Shown here: piece by piece, positions 33,794 through 41,231 of the stretch
How positions within the stretch are numbered: position 1 is the first letter of the stretch
How the letters are laid out: each line of letters starts with the position of its first letter
Source: Cloacibacillus porcorum
GTDB taxonomy: Bacteria > Synergistota > Synergistia > Synergistales > Synergistaceae
NCBI RefSeq assembly: GCF_001701045.1
Contig: NZ_CP016757.1
Coordinates: forward strand, 3,126,219-3,190,218
Length of the DNA stretch: 64,000 bases
Direction: 5' to 3'
The notes under the pieces: generated by a model
What the model was told of the DNA's origin: nothing
The model's database searches: none
What the model saw: only the letters and a program-made list of their open reading frames with translations
Made by a program: the position numbers and the translations under genes

Positions 33794-34837
33794 TTAGGCG
33801 ACCAGAGGAACTGCTGGTCTGTTTGATAAATCTCTGCATTTAGCAGTTTTCAATGTTGCCAAAACGAAAGTTAAGAAGATGTTCCTTTTCTCCATGTCGC
33901 TTTCTTTGGCGTAATTTACAAGGTTATTCCACACAAGATAGTTGTTCAGATACTTGGTAGAAACACCGTTAAAGCCACGCATAAACCTCTTTAGCTGGCT
34001 ATGGTAGCTATTGATATGTTGGATATTATAAATGCCTTTCTTGGCTTTGCCAGTCTTTAACTGCACAAGGTCAATGCCATTGGCATTTGTAAATCTCACA
34101 TAGGAGTTCATCTTGTCCGTAACAAGAGTGGAATTGGTCTTAATCCTACCGTCATAAATATGATGTAAATCTCTTGTAGAAACTCTACCAGTATTCGTAA
34201 TCTTGGAGATAGACAAGCCATTCCTATTAACCGCACAAGGAACACATACCTTTTCTTGGGACAAGCCTCTGATATGTGTAGAATGACCACGCTTATGAGC
34301 CTTGCGTGGCATAGCAAATGTCTTACTCTTGCTATGATTGCCCTTGTACGAGATGGCGAAAAAAGTTTCGTCAGCCTCAATAATGCCGTCAAGGGTAACA
34401 TCGTCTGCCATATTCTGAAGTGCATCCAAAATCTTGTGTCTCCAAAGGAATGCGGTGTTTCTGTGAATCCCACAAGCAACAGCAGTCTTACGAATGGATA
34501 AGCCATTCATCATACAATCAATGTACTGCTCCCACACGGACAAGTCTTTTCTTGTACCAGACACAATGGAGTTCGTAGCAATCACGAAGGACTTGCCACA
34601 ATCCTTACATACATATCGCTGTGTGCCATCTTTACGATGACCATTGCGAACCACATGGATACAGCCACAAAGAGGGCATACACGACCATTTGCAAAGCGT
34701 TCCTTTGCTACGAAATCTTCAATATTCAAAGACTTTACAAAGGCAGGACTTAAAAGCATTGTTTTAAGGCTTTCCTGCTCTGCGACAGTCAACTTACCGA
34801 TAATATCTAATGCGTCTTTGATAGTAGGCATATCCAA
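33794..34837 (-). CDS. IS1595-family transposase (ISSag10-like)
   Basis: 347 aa. The N-terminal zinc ribbon has CPLCGCIH and CKDCGKSF (about residues 54-80). A helix-turn-helix follows (GLSIRKTAVACGIHRNTAFLWRHKIL), then the ISXO2-like catalytic domain with DGIIEADETFFAISYKG (first Asp/Glu), LVTDKMNSY (second Asp) and INSYHSQLKRFMRGFNGVSTKYLNNYL (His/Asn and terminal part). It is intact and lies 23 bp upstream of lnu(C), so the element may still be mobile. It resembles the transposase of MTnSag1; family assignment is by motif reading. Confidence 0.9.
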   Translation of the reverse strand: MDMPTIKDALDIIGKLTVAEQESLKTMLLSPAFVKSLNIEDFVAKERFANGRVCPLCGCIHVVRNGHRKDGTQRYVCKDCGKSFVIATNSIVSGTRKDLSVWEQYIDCMMNGLSIRKTAVACGIHRNTAFLWRHKILDALQNMADDVTLDGIIEADETFFAISYKGNHSKSKTFAMPRKAHKRGHSTHIRGLSQEKVCVPCAVNRNGLSISKITNTGRVSTRDLHHIYDGRIKTNSTLVTDKMNSYVRFTNANGIDLVQLKTGKAKKGIYNIQHINSYHSQLKRFMRGFNGVSTKYLNNYLVWNNLVNYAKESDMEKRNIFLTFVLATLKTAKCRDLSNRPAVPLVA

Positions 34838-34927
34838 TTACCTCCTTCGGTGGTACTGTTTCTTACTATTATTATACGCTATTTCTCGTCAAAAATCAAC
34901 CATTTGTTGTGACAGAGCCTTTATTAA

Positions 34928-35384
34928 TAACACTATTACCAATAATATAATAATATCAGAGAATACTCTTAACTATATTAAGTAAATATTAAATTCTCTT
35001 AATAATATTAATAAGTATATCTTAATAATAATATATAGTTTACCCCCGCGCTGGACAAGCGCAGTGTAGCATGGATTTTGCAAGTTGTCAATATGGGCGT
35101 AAAGGTTAAAGCCTTGACATTTTTGCCTTCCACAAATCGTCGCGTCGTCGTTGTGTCGTTGATATCACCGGGAAAACAAACCGTCTAAGCAGCGATATAT
35201 AGCAACGTCATTTTTCATAAAAATTTTTTCTTTTTTCTTGACTCTGTTATGACAAGAAATAAATACTATGGCTGACCTGACTACAGAAAGTAAGAAGCCC
35301 ACACGACAGAGCAATAAAATTGCGTCGTCTCGACTCGACAGTCCCGACACGATTGAGTTGAGCGTCACATGGCGTGGCTTAAAA
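34928..35384. other. AT-rich non-coding stretch, no gene seen
   Basis: About 450 bp after the transposon's target duplication, beginning with almost pure A/T (to about 35040). A TTGACA-like box is seen near 35115, but no ORF or RNA could be supported. Confidence 0.4.
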
Positions 35385-35805
35385 CATTGGTATTACAGGA
35401 AAAAAACAAAACGGCCCATCTAAGAAATGATAAACGCCACAGGAAGCGACCCCAAACCGCACAACAAGGTACAAGAAAAACACTGGTATTACAGGAAAAA
35501 ATAAAACAGACCACCTAGGAAAGAATAAGTGTCACCGCAATCGACCTGAAAAACACACAACAAACGAGGCACAAAAAAACGCTGGTATAACTGAGAAAAA
35601 GTTTACGTCGTACCTAGGAAAGAATAAACGACGCCGCAATCGGTCAAACTTGCGGCATAAGCGCCACACGCCACAGCTTAAAGCGCTGGTATCGCCGAGA
35701 AAAAATTTACCCTGCACCTAAGAAAGAATAAAGCTGCCGAAAAAACGCACGGTAAAAAGTCACTGCTACAACCGAGAAAAATAAAACCGGCCATCTAAGA
35801 GAGGA
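35385..35805 (+). repeat. Degenerate tandem array of about 100-bp units
   Basis: Four to five diverged units begin near 35385, 35481, 35580, 35684 and 35761. Shared words are actggtat-acaggaaaaa near the start and cctaagaaagaataa about 30 bp on, with a more variable second half. The last unit runs into the Rha fragment at 35806. No ORF is preserved across units, so it is not simply a repeated gene. Confidence 0.6.
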
Positions 35806-36108
35806 AAAACCAGCCCCGTAGTATCAAGTAGGAAGGTTGCAGAGGTGTTTGAGAAACGCCACGACAATGTAATACAGAGTATCAGAATGCTTGAATGTGA
35901 CGCAGAATTTTGTCTCCTGAATTTTCAGGAGACATCACGAACCGTTGCAATGCCTAGAGGCGGCACACGCGAAGAAACTGAATATCTCATAACCCGCGAC
36001 GGTTTATCGCTCCTTGCGATGGGCTTCACTGGTGCCAAGGCGCTACAGTGGAAAATCAAATACGCAGAAGCCTTCAACACCATGGAAAGGAACGACGAAA
36101 ATGACTAA
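35806..36108 (+). pseudogene. Rha-family regulator fragment, copy 3
   Basis: Reads KTSPVVSSRKVAEVFEKRHDN, VIQSIRMLECDAEFCLLNF, TEYLITRDGLSLLAMGFTGAKALQWKIKYAEAFNTME. It is the longest Rha copy here and includes the family's WKIKYAEAFNTME end of the N-terminal domain. It lacks an upstream ATG (a GTG at 35845 is inside the domain) and a C-terminal domain. Its end overlaps the start of the next gene by 8 bp. Confidence 0.7.
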
Positions 36109-36424
36109 TTCAATCCAGATATTCAACAACCCCGAATTCGGCAATATAAGAACCCTCACCGAAGAGGACGGAACAATTCTCTTCTGCGAAAAAGATGTCG
36201 CGGAAGCATTGGGATACGCTGATACAGTAAACGCCTTGAAACAGCATTGCCGTGGGGTGGTGAAACGCCACCTCATCGATTCGCTTGGCAGGACACCGGA
36301 AGCGACCTTCATTTCCGAACCAGACATCTACCGTCTTATCTGCGCGTCGAGACTTCCATCCGCTCAGAAATTTGAGCGCTGGGTATTTGAAGAAGTCCTC
36401 CCGGCTTCTCCGTCCTGGCAATGA
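36101..36424 (+). CDS. BRO-N domain protein, C-terminally truncated
   Basis: 107 aa. MTNSIQIFNNPEFGNIRTL then FCEKDVAEALGYADTVNALKQHC, FISEPDIYRLICASRLPSAQKFERWVFEEVLPA: a complete BRO-N (antirepressor-type) DNA-binding domain. After VLPA the gene switches at the shared word ggcttctccgtcctg into Rha-derived sequence in the wrong frame and stops, so the C-terminal domain is lost. The start at 36101 lies inside the end of the Rha copy. It may still make a small DNA-binding protein. Confidence 0.65.
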   Translation: MTNSIQIFNNPEFGNIRTLTEEDGTILFCEKDVAEALGYADTVNALKQHCRGVVKRHLIDSLGRTPEATFISEPDIYRLICASRLPSAQKFERWVFEEVLPASPSWQ

Positions 36425-36710
36425 ATGCGACGCGACGTTTTGTCAATCCAATTTTAGATTGACCAACGAACTCGGAATAACAATAGAAAACAACCGCCCC
36501 GTAGTATCAAGCAGGAAAGTAGCAGAGGTGTTTGAGAAAGAACACAAAAATGTAATACGTGACATAAAGGCTCTTGATTGTGACGCTGAATTTTGTGTGC
36601 TCAATTTTGAGCCGACATCACGAACCGTTGCAATGCCTAGAGGCGGCACACGCGAAGAACCCGAATACCTCATGACCCGCGACGTGACAGCTTCACCGAT
36701 AATGAGATAG
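36425..36710 (+). pseudogene. Rha-family regulator fragment, copy 4
   Basis: Reads ELGITIENNRPVVSSRKVAEVFEKEHKN, VIRDIKALDCDAEFCVLNF and EPEYLMTRD, then leaves the family (VTASPIMR) and stops at 36710, just where the promoter of the toxin-antitoxin locus begins. There is no own start codon. It is joined on its left to the BRO fragment. Confidence 0.7.
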
Positions 36711-36712
36711 AC

Positions 36713-36741
36713 TTGATATTTTGTTGTCCCTGCTATATACT
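36713..36741 (+). promoter_or_regulatory. Promoter of the type III toxin-antitoxin locus
   Basis: TTGATA at 36713-36718, a 17-bp spacer and TATACT at 36736-36741. Transcription should start near 36748, about 16 bases before the first repeat. Confidence 0.75.
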
Positions 36742-36763
36742 TTTTACAGGAACAAAACACCAC

Positions 36764-36865
36764 CTAAAATGTTTACCGCTACTTGGCGGGCGGGATATAA
36801 GAGGCCAAGCTAAAATGTTTACCGCTACTTGGCAAGCGGGATATAAGAGGCCAAGCTAAAATTGG
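36764..36865 (+). ncRNA. Candidate type III antitoxin RNA (46-bp tandem repeats)
   Basis: Two 46-bp direct repeats (36764-36809 and 36810-36855) differ at only two bases, followed by the first bases of a third unit. Each unit starts ctaaaatgtttaccgctac, holds a short cttggc/gccaag pairing, and ends ggccaag. They lie between a good promoter and a hairpin terminator directly ahead of the toxin gene. That is the layout of ToxI/TenpI/CptI antitoxins, which the toxin cuts into repeat-sized inhibitors. Confidence 0.75.
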
Positions 36866-36868
36866 TCG

Positions 36869-36898
36869 GAGGCCTACTATATGTGGGCCTCTGCTTTT
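36869..36898 (+). terminator. Attenuating terminator between antitoxin repeats and toxin
   Basis: gaggcc (36869-36874) pairs with ggcctc (36886-36891), followed by ctttt. In type III systems such a leaky terminator sets the excess of antitoxin RNA over toxin mRNA. Confidence 0.7.
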
Positions 36899-36916
36899 AT
36901 GAAGGGAATCAGCAAA

Positions 36917-37444
36917 ATGAATGTCGGTGAGTTTTGCTTCTTAGACATAGCTTACTACAGGCGATTTAATGACCCGCATTTAATGCACATACAGGAATGC
37001 GGCACTTCCAGACCGTTTTTCTATACGTTCAAAGACACATTCTACCCTGATATATTCTGGATGGTTCCAGTTTCAAGGGCAGGCAACAAGAACGGAAAAT
37101 ACCAAACAATCATAGCAAAGAAAAAAGCACGTTACGGAAGGTGCGACACAATTATACTAGGTCATGTCCTCGGCCAACAAGCGGCCTTTTTAATTCAAAA
37201 TATGTGCCCTGTAACAGAGCAATATATAACGAATACATACATTCAAAAAGCAAATAACCAGCCTGTATCTATTCGGAAATCGACACAAATTGAAATTGAA
37301 ACCGCCGCAAAAAGAATATGGAAAAGAGTAAAGGAAAGAACGGAACGTGAAATAAAAGCAGGGTTGCCCGTCAGTAAAGATACTCTGGTATTCCCTGATA
37401 TCTTCTCAATATATCAAGAGCTAGTGAAAGACCTGAACACATGA
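36917..37444 (+). CDS. Probable type III toxin (TenpN/CptN-like endoribonuclease)
   Basis: 175 aa. The pattern FWMVPVSRAGNKNGKYQTII, AKKKARYGRCDTIILG, AAFLIQNMCPVTEQYI and the C-terminal VFPDIFSIYQEL resembles type III toxins of the TenpN/CptN group as I remember them. These are ToxN-fold endoribonucleases held by a repeat RNA. GAAGGGA 9 bases before the ATG at 36917 favours this start; two upstream ATGs (36881, 36899) lie in or at the terminator hairpin. The location next to 46-bp repeats strongly supports the call. Catalytic residues were not assigned. Confidence 0.72.
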   Translation: MNVGEFCFLDIAYYRRFNDPHLMHIQECGTSRPFFYTFKDTFYPDIFWMVPVSRAGNKNGKYQTIIAKKKARYGRCDTIILGHVLGQQAAFLIQNMCPVTEQYITNTYIQKANNQPVSIRKSTQIEIETAAKRIWKRVKERTEREIKAGLPVSKDTLVFPDIFSIYQELVKDLNT

Positions 37445-37659
37445 CCTCTTAATCTGCTCATTTAGAAACACGGTAAATTTTTTCTTTTATGTTTACATTT
37501 AATTAGTGTATAGGATTAATGTAAGGCAATATGAGACAAGGACACCATAAGGCGCGGTAAATTTTGCAGAAAAATCTGTGCGGGTATATCCTCTTCCAGC
37601 GCGGGCAACATCCCCCCGTGCGGGGTGTACGCCATCATGCAGGGGAATGAGTGAGGACA
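37445..37659. other. Non-coding gap, no gene seen
   Basis: 215 bp with a small hairpin (cccccgtgcgggg near 37615-37627) between the toxin gene and the convergent short recombinase. Nothing else could be supported. Confidence 0.4.
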
Positions 37660-38232
37660 CTACAGATTGAGATTCAAATAAACATTATCAAGGTCGTCGC
37701 GGGTAATACCGATATACGACAGTGTGATTGAAGGGCTGGAATGATTCAACAGCTTTTGAATAATCGTGATGTCCATTCCCTTTTTATATGCGTGGTAGCC
37801 GAAGGTCTTTCGCATGGTATGAGTGCCTATAGCGTCGTCAGCTAGGCCGCTGTGCTTTGCGGCTTCGTTAAGGATACGCCACGCCTGATAACGCTGAATC
37901 GCACCGCCGCCTTTACGGGACGGGAACAGATAAGATGTCGGCTCTTTGCTTTTCATAGCGTCCAGCTGCTCTTTAATGGCCTTGCTTGCCGTGTCGCTTA
38001 TGGGAAAGTCTTTCGTCTTGCCTGTCTTTTGTTCCGTGATAGTGATACGTTCTTTGAGCTTGCCGTTATCCTCTGCTACGTCCTTGACCTGTAGACTGAG
38101 CAGGTCGGATATCCGCAGGCCTGAGTTGATACCGAGGACAAACAAACAATAGTCGCGGGTGCTTTTCTCTTTGAGGTACTTTTTCATTCTGTCGATTTTC
38201 TTTGTGTCGCGTATAGGCTCTACTAGTTCCAT
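37660..38232 (-). CDS. Short tyrosine recombinase (catalytic domain only)
   Basis: 190 aa. The catalytic set is complete: Arg in NSGLRISDLLSLQ (about residue 40), Lys in the TGKTKDFPIS hairpin, His-x-x-Arg in THTMRKTFGYHAYKKG, His in LLNHSSPSITLSYIG with the Tyr nucleophile. There is no N-terminal arm or core-binding domain, so it resembles FimB/FimE-size recombinases rather than phage integrases. It lies about 530 bp inside the right attachment repeat. It might invert or excise DNA locally or help the large integrase. No inverted repeats for it were found. Confidence 0.85.
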   Translation of the reverse strand: MELVEPIRDTKKIDRMKKYLKEKSTRDYCLFVLGINSGLRISDLLSLQVKDVAEDNGKLKERITITEQKTGKTKDFPISDTASKAIKEQLDAMKSKEPTSYLFPSRKGGGAIQRYQAWRILNEAAKHSGLADDAIGTHTMRKTFGYHAYKKGMDITIIQKLLNHSSPSITLSYIGITRDDLDNVYLNLNL

Positions 38233-38766
38233 GATAAAATCTCCCTTCGTCTGTTCTGTATGGTCTCTGTAGTCGTGCTATAAAAATTTTCTTTAATGAG
38301 CTTCAATATGGCAATATTATCATATTATGTTGCATTCATGCAAGAGGCGATTTTTAAGCAAAACGTCATAAGCAGGATAAACATAGGCTACCACCGGATT
38401 TATTCTTTTTCGCGAATGCAACACAAGTAGATTTTGTTACATTCCAACATAAAAGTTTTTTAGTGCAAAAACGCAAGAATCGTATTTGTCACAGTAACAA
38501 GTTTTATAGACCTAGCTAGAAAGTCTTTATATATAAAGACATTTTATTATCGATATAGTAATATCTATTAAATTCTATTCTATCTTCTTATTTATTTTTT
38601 ACTTGTATATAGAAAGAACTTAAAGTATACTTGTACCGTTACACAGGTCTTTGGTACGGATTCGAATAAATTTAAGCCGAGTTATTTAGTATCAATGTGA
38701 AAATAGTCAGTGGTAGCAAGGCGCGAGACAACATTTTAAAGGTCAAATTTTTTTGACCAAGCCGTC
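38233..38766. other. AT-rich non-coding right end of the island
   Basis: About 530 bp, strongly A/T-rich in the middle (38510-38640), between the short recombinase and the right attachment repeat. No ORF with support was seen. It probably contains recombinase binding sites. Confidence 0.45.
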
Positions 38767-38785
38767 TCCTCTCGCCGGCTCCATT
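38767..38785. other. Attachment site, right
   Basis: Exact copy of the 19-bp tRNA-Thr 3'-end segment (23113-23131). Host-like GC-rich sequence begins again right after it. Confidence 0.85.
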
Positions 38786-38797
38786 TAATAAAAACAG

Positions 38798-38819
38798 GCC
38801 CCCTTTCGGGGGCTTTTTT
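38798..38819 (+). terminator. Displaced terminator of tRNA-Thr
   Basis: gccccc (38798-38803) pairs with gggggc (38808-38813), followed by a T6 run. It lies 13 bp after the right attachment repeat. In the empty site it would directly follow tRNA-Thr. Confidence 0.85.
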
Positions 38820-38899
38820 GCTGCCTTTACAGCCGCCGTATGGAGGCTGACAAGTCATAAGGCACGGCTGTCAAACAATCCGGTGCGCAGCCGGCGCCT

Positions 38900-39406
38900 C
38901 TATTTAAATTCCTGTTCCTCAAGCAGCTCCTTCGGCACCTCGCGCGGGCGCTTGACGTCGAGTTTTTTGAAGCGTCCCGGCAGCACGATGTTCGTCGTCA
39001 CCTTGCCGTGCCTCGTGAGGCTTGCCAGTATGAAGGAGAGAAATTCCAGCGATGGCAGGTTGACCTCCATTATCACGTCGCTGGTGCCGGTTATCGACCA
39101 GCAGGAGACAATCTCCGGAGTCTCCGCGACGATCTTTTCTATCACCGAGGTGGGGTTGCCGTAGTTCATCGTGAAGTTAAGGATAGCGCTCAGGGAATAG
39201 CCGACCTTACGCGGGTTGATCCGCGCTCCGTAGCCCTCGATGATGCCGGCGTCCTCCATATTGCGCACCCGTTCCACCGTCGCGGTGGTGGAGAGGTTGA
39301 CGTTTTCCGCCAGCTGCTTGAACGATATCCGCGCGTTCTTCTGCAGCTCCTCGATTATCTTCCAGCCAATGTCGTCGATATTGTACCTGTCGTCCTTAGC
39401 CGCCAT
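38900..39406 (-). CDS. Lrp/AsnC-family transcriptional regulator
   Basis: 168 aa. The N-terminal helix-turn-helix (IDDIGWKIIEELQKNARISFKQLAENVNLSTTATVERVRNMEDAGII) is followed by the RAM/ACT-like ligand domain (IVSCWSITGTSDVIMEVNLPSLEFLSFIL). Size and order are standard. Such regulators usually sense amino acids and oligomerise. It is divergent from the FrhB-like gene, with about 475 bp between. The target cannot be named. Confidence 0.9.
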   Translation of the reverse strand: MAAKDDRYNIDDIGWKIIEELQKNARISFKQLAENVNLSTTATVERVRNMEDAGIIEGYGARINPRKVGYSLSAILNFTMNYGNPTSVIEKIVAETPEIVSCWSITGTSDVIMEVNLPSLEFLSFILASLTRHGKVTTNIVLPGRFKKLDVKRPREVPKELLEEQEFK

Positions 39407-39881
39407 TTATGGAACCACCCTTCGTCTGAGAGGTATCACACACTGGTATTATTTTATGCTAAAATCGACCGGCAAAAAGGTAGTTTATGCTAGTTTATTA
39501 ATGAAAGATAGTAAACTTTCTAATACTGACCCGTCATGTTCAGATATTTTTCCATCTTTACGAGCCGCTTTTCGTTGTCCTCCCTGTTTCTCTTGCTGAC
39601 GAGCACGAGGATCTTTTCCATGTTCGCGAAAAAGCTCACGCAGGAGTCAAAAAAATGCCCTGCTGCAATACGTTTCAGGTTTTTTCCGTGGTATCGGCGG
39701 GATGGACTTCACGTTTTAAGCTACAATCATACAGATACCGGTGCGTGCCGCGCCGGTTTATATTCTGGCCGGCCGTGGATGGAGTCGGTCGCCGCGGACC
39801 GGATTTTTATGTTCGCCTGTCTGTTTTTTGAATACGCAGGATATCTGAGAGCCGGAGGCTCTCTTGAGAGGAAGGATAAAT
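39407..39881. other. Intergenic region, no supported gene
   Basis: About 475 bp between the divergent lrp-type and FrhB-like genes. Open frames occur here but none has a good start, ribosome-binding site or recognisable family. A hairpin (gagagccggaggctctc around 39847-39863) sits just before the FrhB-like ribosome-binding site. Confidence 0.45.
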
Positions 39882-40976
39882 ATGGATACGGTCTATAAAG
39901 GAGACAAAGAAAACTGCTGCGGCTGCGGCGTCTGCGAGGCAAGGTGCCCGCGTCACGTGATAAGGATGACACCAGACGGGGAGGGTTTTCTCTATCCTGT
40001 CATCGACCACGAACACTGTATCGACTGCGGTATCTGCGCGCGGGTCTGCCCCCTGCAGCATGAGGGCAGCTTCAAGGAAGAGGGCCGTCCGCGCTTCTTC
40101 TCCGCCACTCACAACTCGGAAGAGGTCCTCCGCCATTCGACATCCGGCGGCGCCTTCACCGCAGTCTCCGACGTCATCCTCGGCAGGGGCGGCGCCGTCT
40201 GCGGCGCGGATTTCGACGGCGGCCTGCGCGTCGTCCACCGCATTGCGAGGACGGCTGCCGGACGTGACAGGATGAGGCTCTCGAAATATGTTCAGAGCGA
40301 CATGCGGGACGTTTATGAGAAGCTGGCGGAGGAGCTCGGCAGGAGCGAGGTCTTATTCACCGGCACCCCCTGCCAGTGCGCCGGCGTACGTTCCTTCTTT
40401 AACGGCAGCCCGCTGGCGGAAAACCTCTTCGTCTGTGACCTCATCTGCCACAGCGTTCCCAGTCCGCTGATATGGGAAGGGTACAAGAGGTTACTGGAGG
40501 AGGAGAACGGCGGCAGACTGGCGGAGGTCCGCTTCCGCTCCAAGAGATATCCCTGGCTTCGCAAAAACAGCAATAAGGGATTCATGTACAGGATTGAGGG
40601 CGCGGACGATTTTCTTGAGGACGGCCGCTTCTACAATTTATTCATTCACAGGGGGACGATCGCGCGCCCGTCGTGTGAAAGGTGCCGCTTCACCGACGTG
40701 CGCCGCGCCTCGGACATGACGATCGCCGACTGCTGGGGAATAGAAAAGTACGCGCCGGAGCTCTACGACGGCCTGGGCGTCTCGCTGCTCATCGTAAATA
40801 CCCCCAAGGGCGCGGCGATGCTTGAGGCGATATCCATGGCTATGAGGATATCCGAGCGGCCGGAAGAGGAGATAACCGCCGAGCAGCAGCGGCTGAGCTA
40901 CCCCGGCAAATTCCCGCCGGAGCGCGGCGAGTTCTGGGAGCTGGTGCGGCGTTCCGGCCTGAAATCCGCGCTCTGA
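39882..40976 (+). CDS. Coenzyme F420 hydrogenase/dehydrogenase beta-subunit-like Fe-S protein
   Basis: 364 aa. Two 4Fe-4S ferredoxin motifs (CCGCGVCEARCP and CIDCGICARVCP, residues about 13-60) are followed by FrhB-type N-terminal and C-terminal domains: HSTSGGAFTAVSDVIL, VLFTGTPCQCAGVRSFF, VCDLICHSVPSPLIWEGY, and CERCRFTDVRRASDMTIADCWGI with further Cys. Homologues in bacteria without F420 often sit near polysaccharide genes and probably move electrons from ferredoxin or a flavin to an unknown substrate. GGAAGG 6-11 bases before the ATG supports the start. Single gene with terminator. Confidence 0.85.
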   Translation: MDTVYKGDKENCCGCGVCEARCPRHVIRMTPDGEGFLYPVIDHEHCIDCGICARVCPLQHEGSFKEEGRPRFFSATHNSEEVLRHSTSGGAFTAVSDVILGRGGAVCGADFDGGLRVVHRIARTAAGRDRMRLSKYVQSDMRDVYEKLAEELGRSEVLFTGTPCQCAGVRSFFNGSPLAENLFVCDLICHSVPSPLIWEGYKRLLEEENGGRLAEVRFRSKRYPWLRKNSNKGFMYRIEGADDFLEDGRFYNLFIHRGTIARPSCERCRFTDVRRASDMTIADCWGIEKYAPELYDGLGVSLLIVNTPKGAAMLEAISMAMRISERPEEEITAEQQRLSYPGKFPPERGEFWELVRRSGLKSAL

Positions 40977-41012
40977 AAACCGCCGCGGCGGATAAAATAA
41001 AGCCGCTATTCA

Positions 41013-41044
41013 CCGCCCATTTTTCATCGATGGGCGGCTTTTCT
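41013..41044 (+). terminator. Terminator after FrhB-like gene
   Basis: ccgcccat (41013-41020) pairs with atgggcgg (41030-41037), followed by cttttcttc. Confidence 0.75.
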
Positions 41045-41231
41045 TCGCCCTTTCGCCCGTTTGCCCCTACGCCGGTAAAATTACACTAAAAATCCCTCCC
41101 ATAAAAGTTAATATTCCTAATCAGGCAAAAATATTTAGTGATAATTCACTGTTTATTCAGTCAATTCTTGTGTATATTATAAACGTTCAAAAGAGCTGCT
41201 AAAAACAATCCTTTATAAGGGAGTGAGATTA

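Larger units (their letters stand above)
33195..34919. mobile_element. lnu(C)-carrying IS1595-type transposon (MTnSag1-like)
   Basis: 1725 bp between 25-bp terminal inverted repeats: GGCTATGTCACAACAAAC... at 33195-33219 and its near-complement ending GTTGTGACAGAGCC at 34895-34919. The flanks are a perfect 8-bp duplication tttattaa (33187-33194 and 34920-34927), the length typical of IS1595 elements. It holds lnu(C) and a transposase on the same strand, the content of the mobilisable transposon MTnSag1 known from Streptococcus. Clean ends imply a recent insertion. Confidence 0.9.
23113..38785. mobile_element. Integrative genomic island at tRNA-Thr
   Basis: About 15.7 kb between exact 19-bp direct repeats. 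It has a tyrosine recombinase as first gene beside the tRNA, lower GC than the host genes around it, several transposable elements and phage-type antirepressor fragments. No capsid, replication or conjugation genes were seen, so it is either a remnant or a satellite-like element needing outside help to move. Cargo includes an adhesin, lnu(C) and a probable type III toxin-antitoxin pair. The tRNA's own terminator now lies beyond the right repeat. Confidence 0.85.

Noticed and set aside
33771-33839. Upstream extension of lnu(C) by 23 codons
   Set aside because: The extension overlaps the transposase gene and has no family similarity; the ATG at 33770 gives the known protein length.
35385-35805. 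About 100-bp units considered as CRISPR repeats
   Set aside because: Units are diverged throughout and not split into constant repeat and unique spacer; no cas genes.
39536-39898. 120-codon frame before the FrhB-like gene
   Set aside because: No recognisable domain or clear ribosome-binding site, and its end overlaps the well-supported start of the FrhB-like gene.
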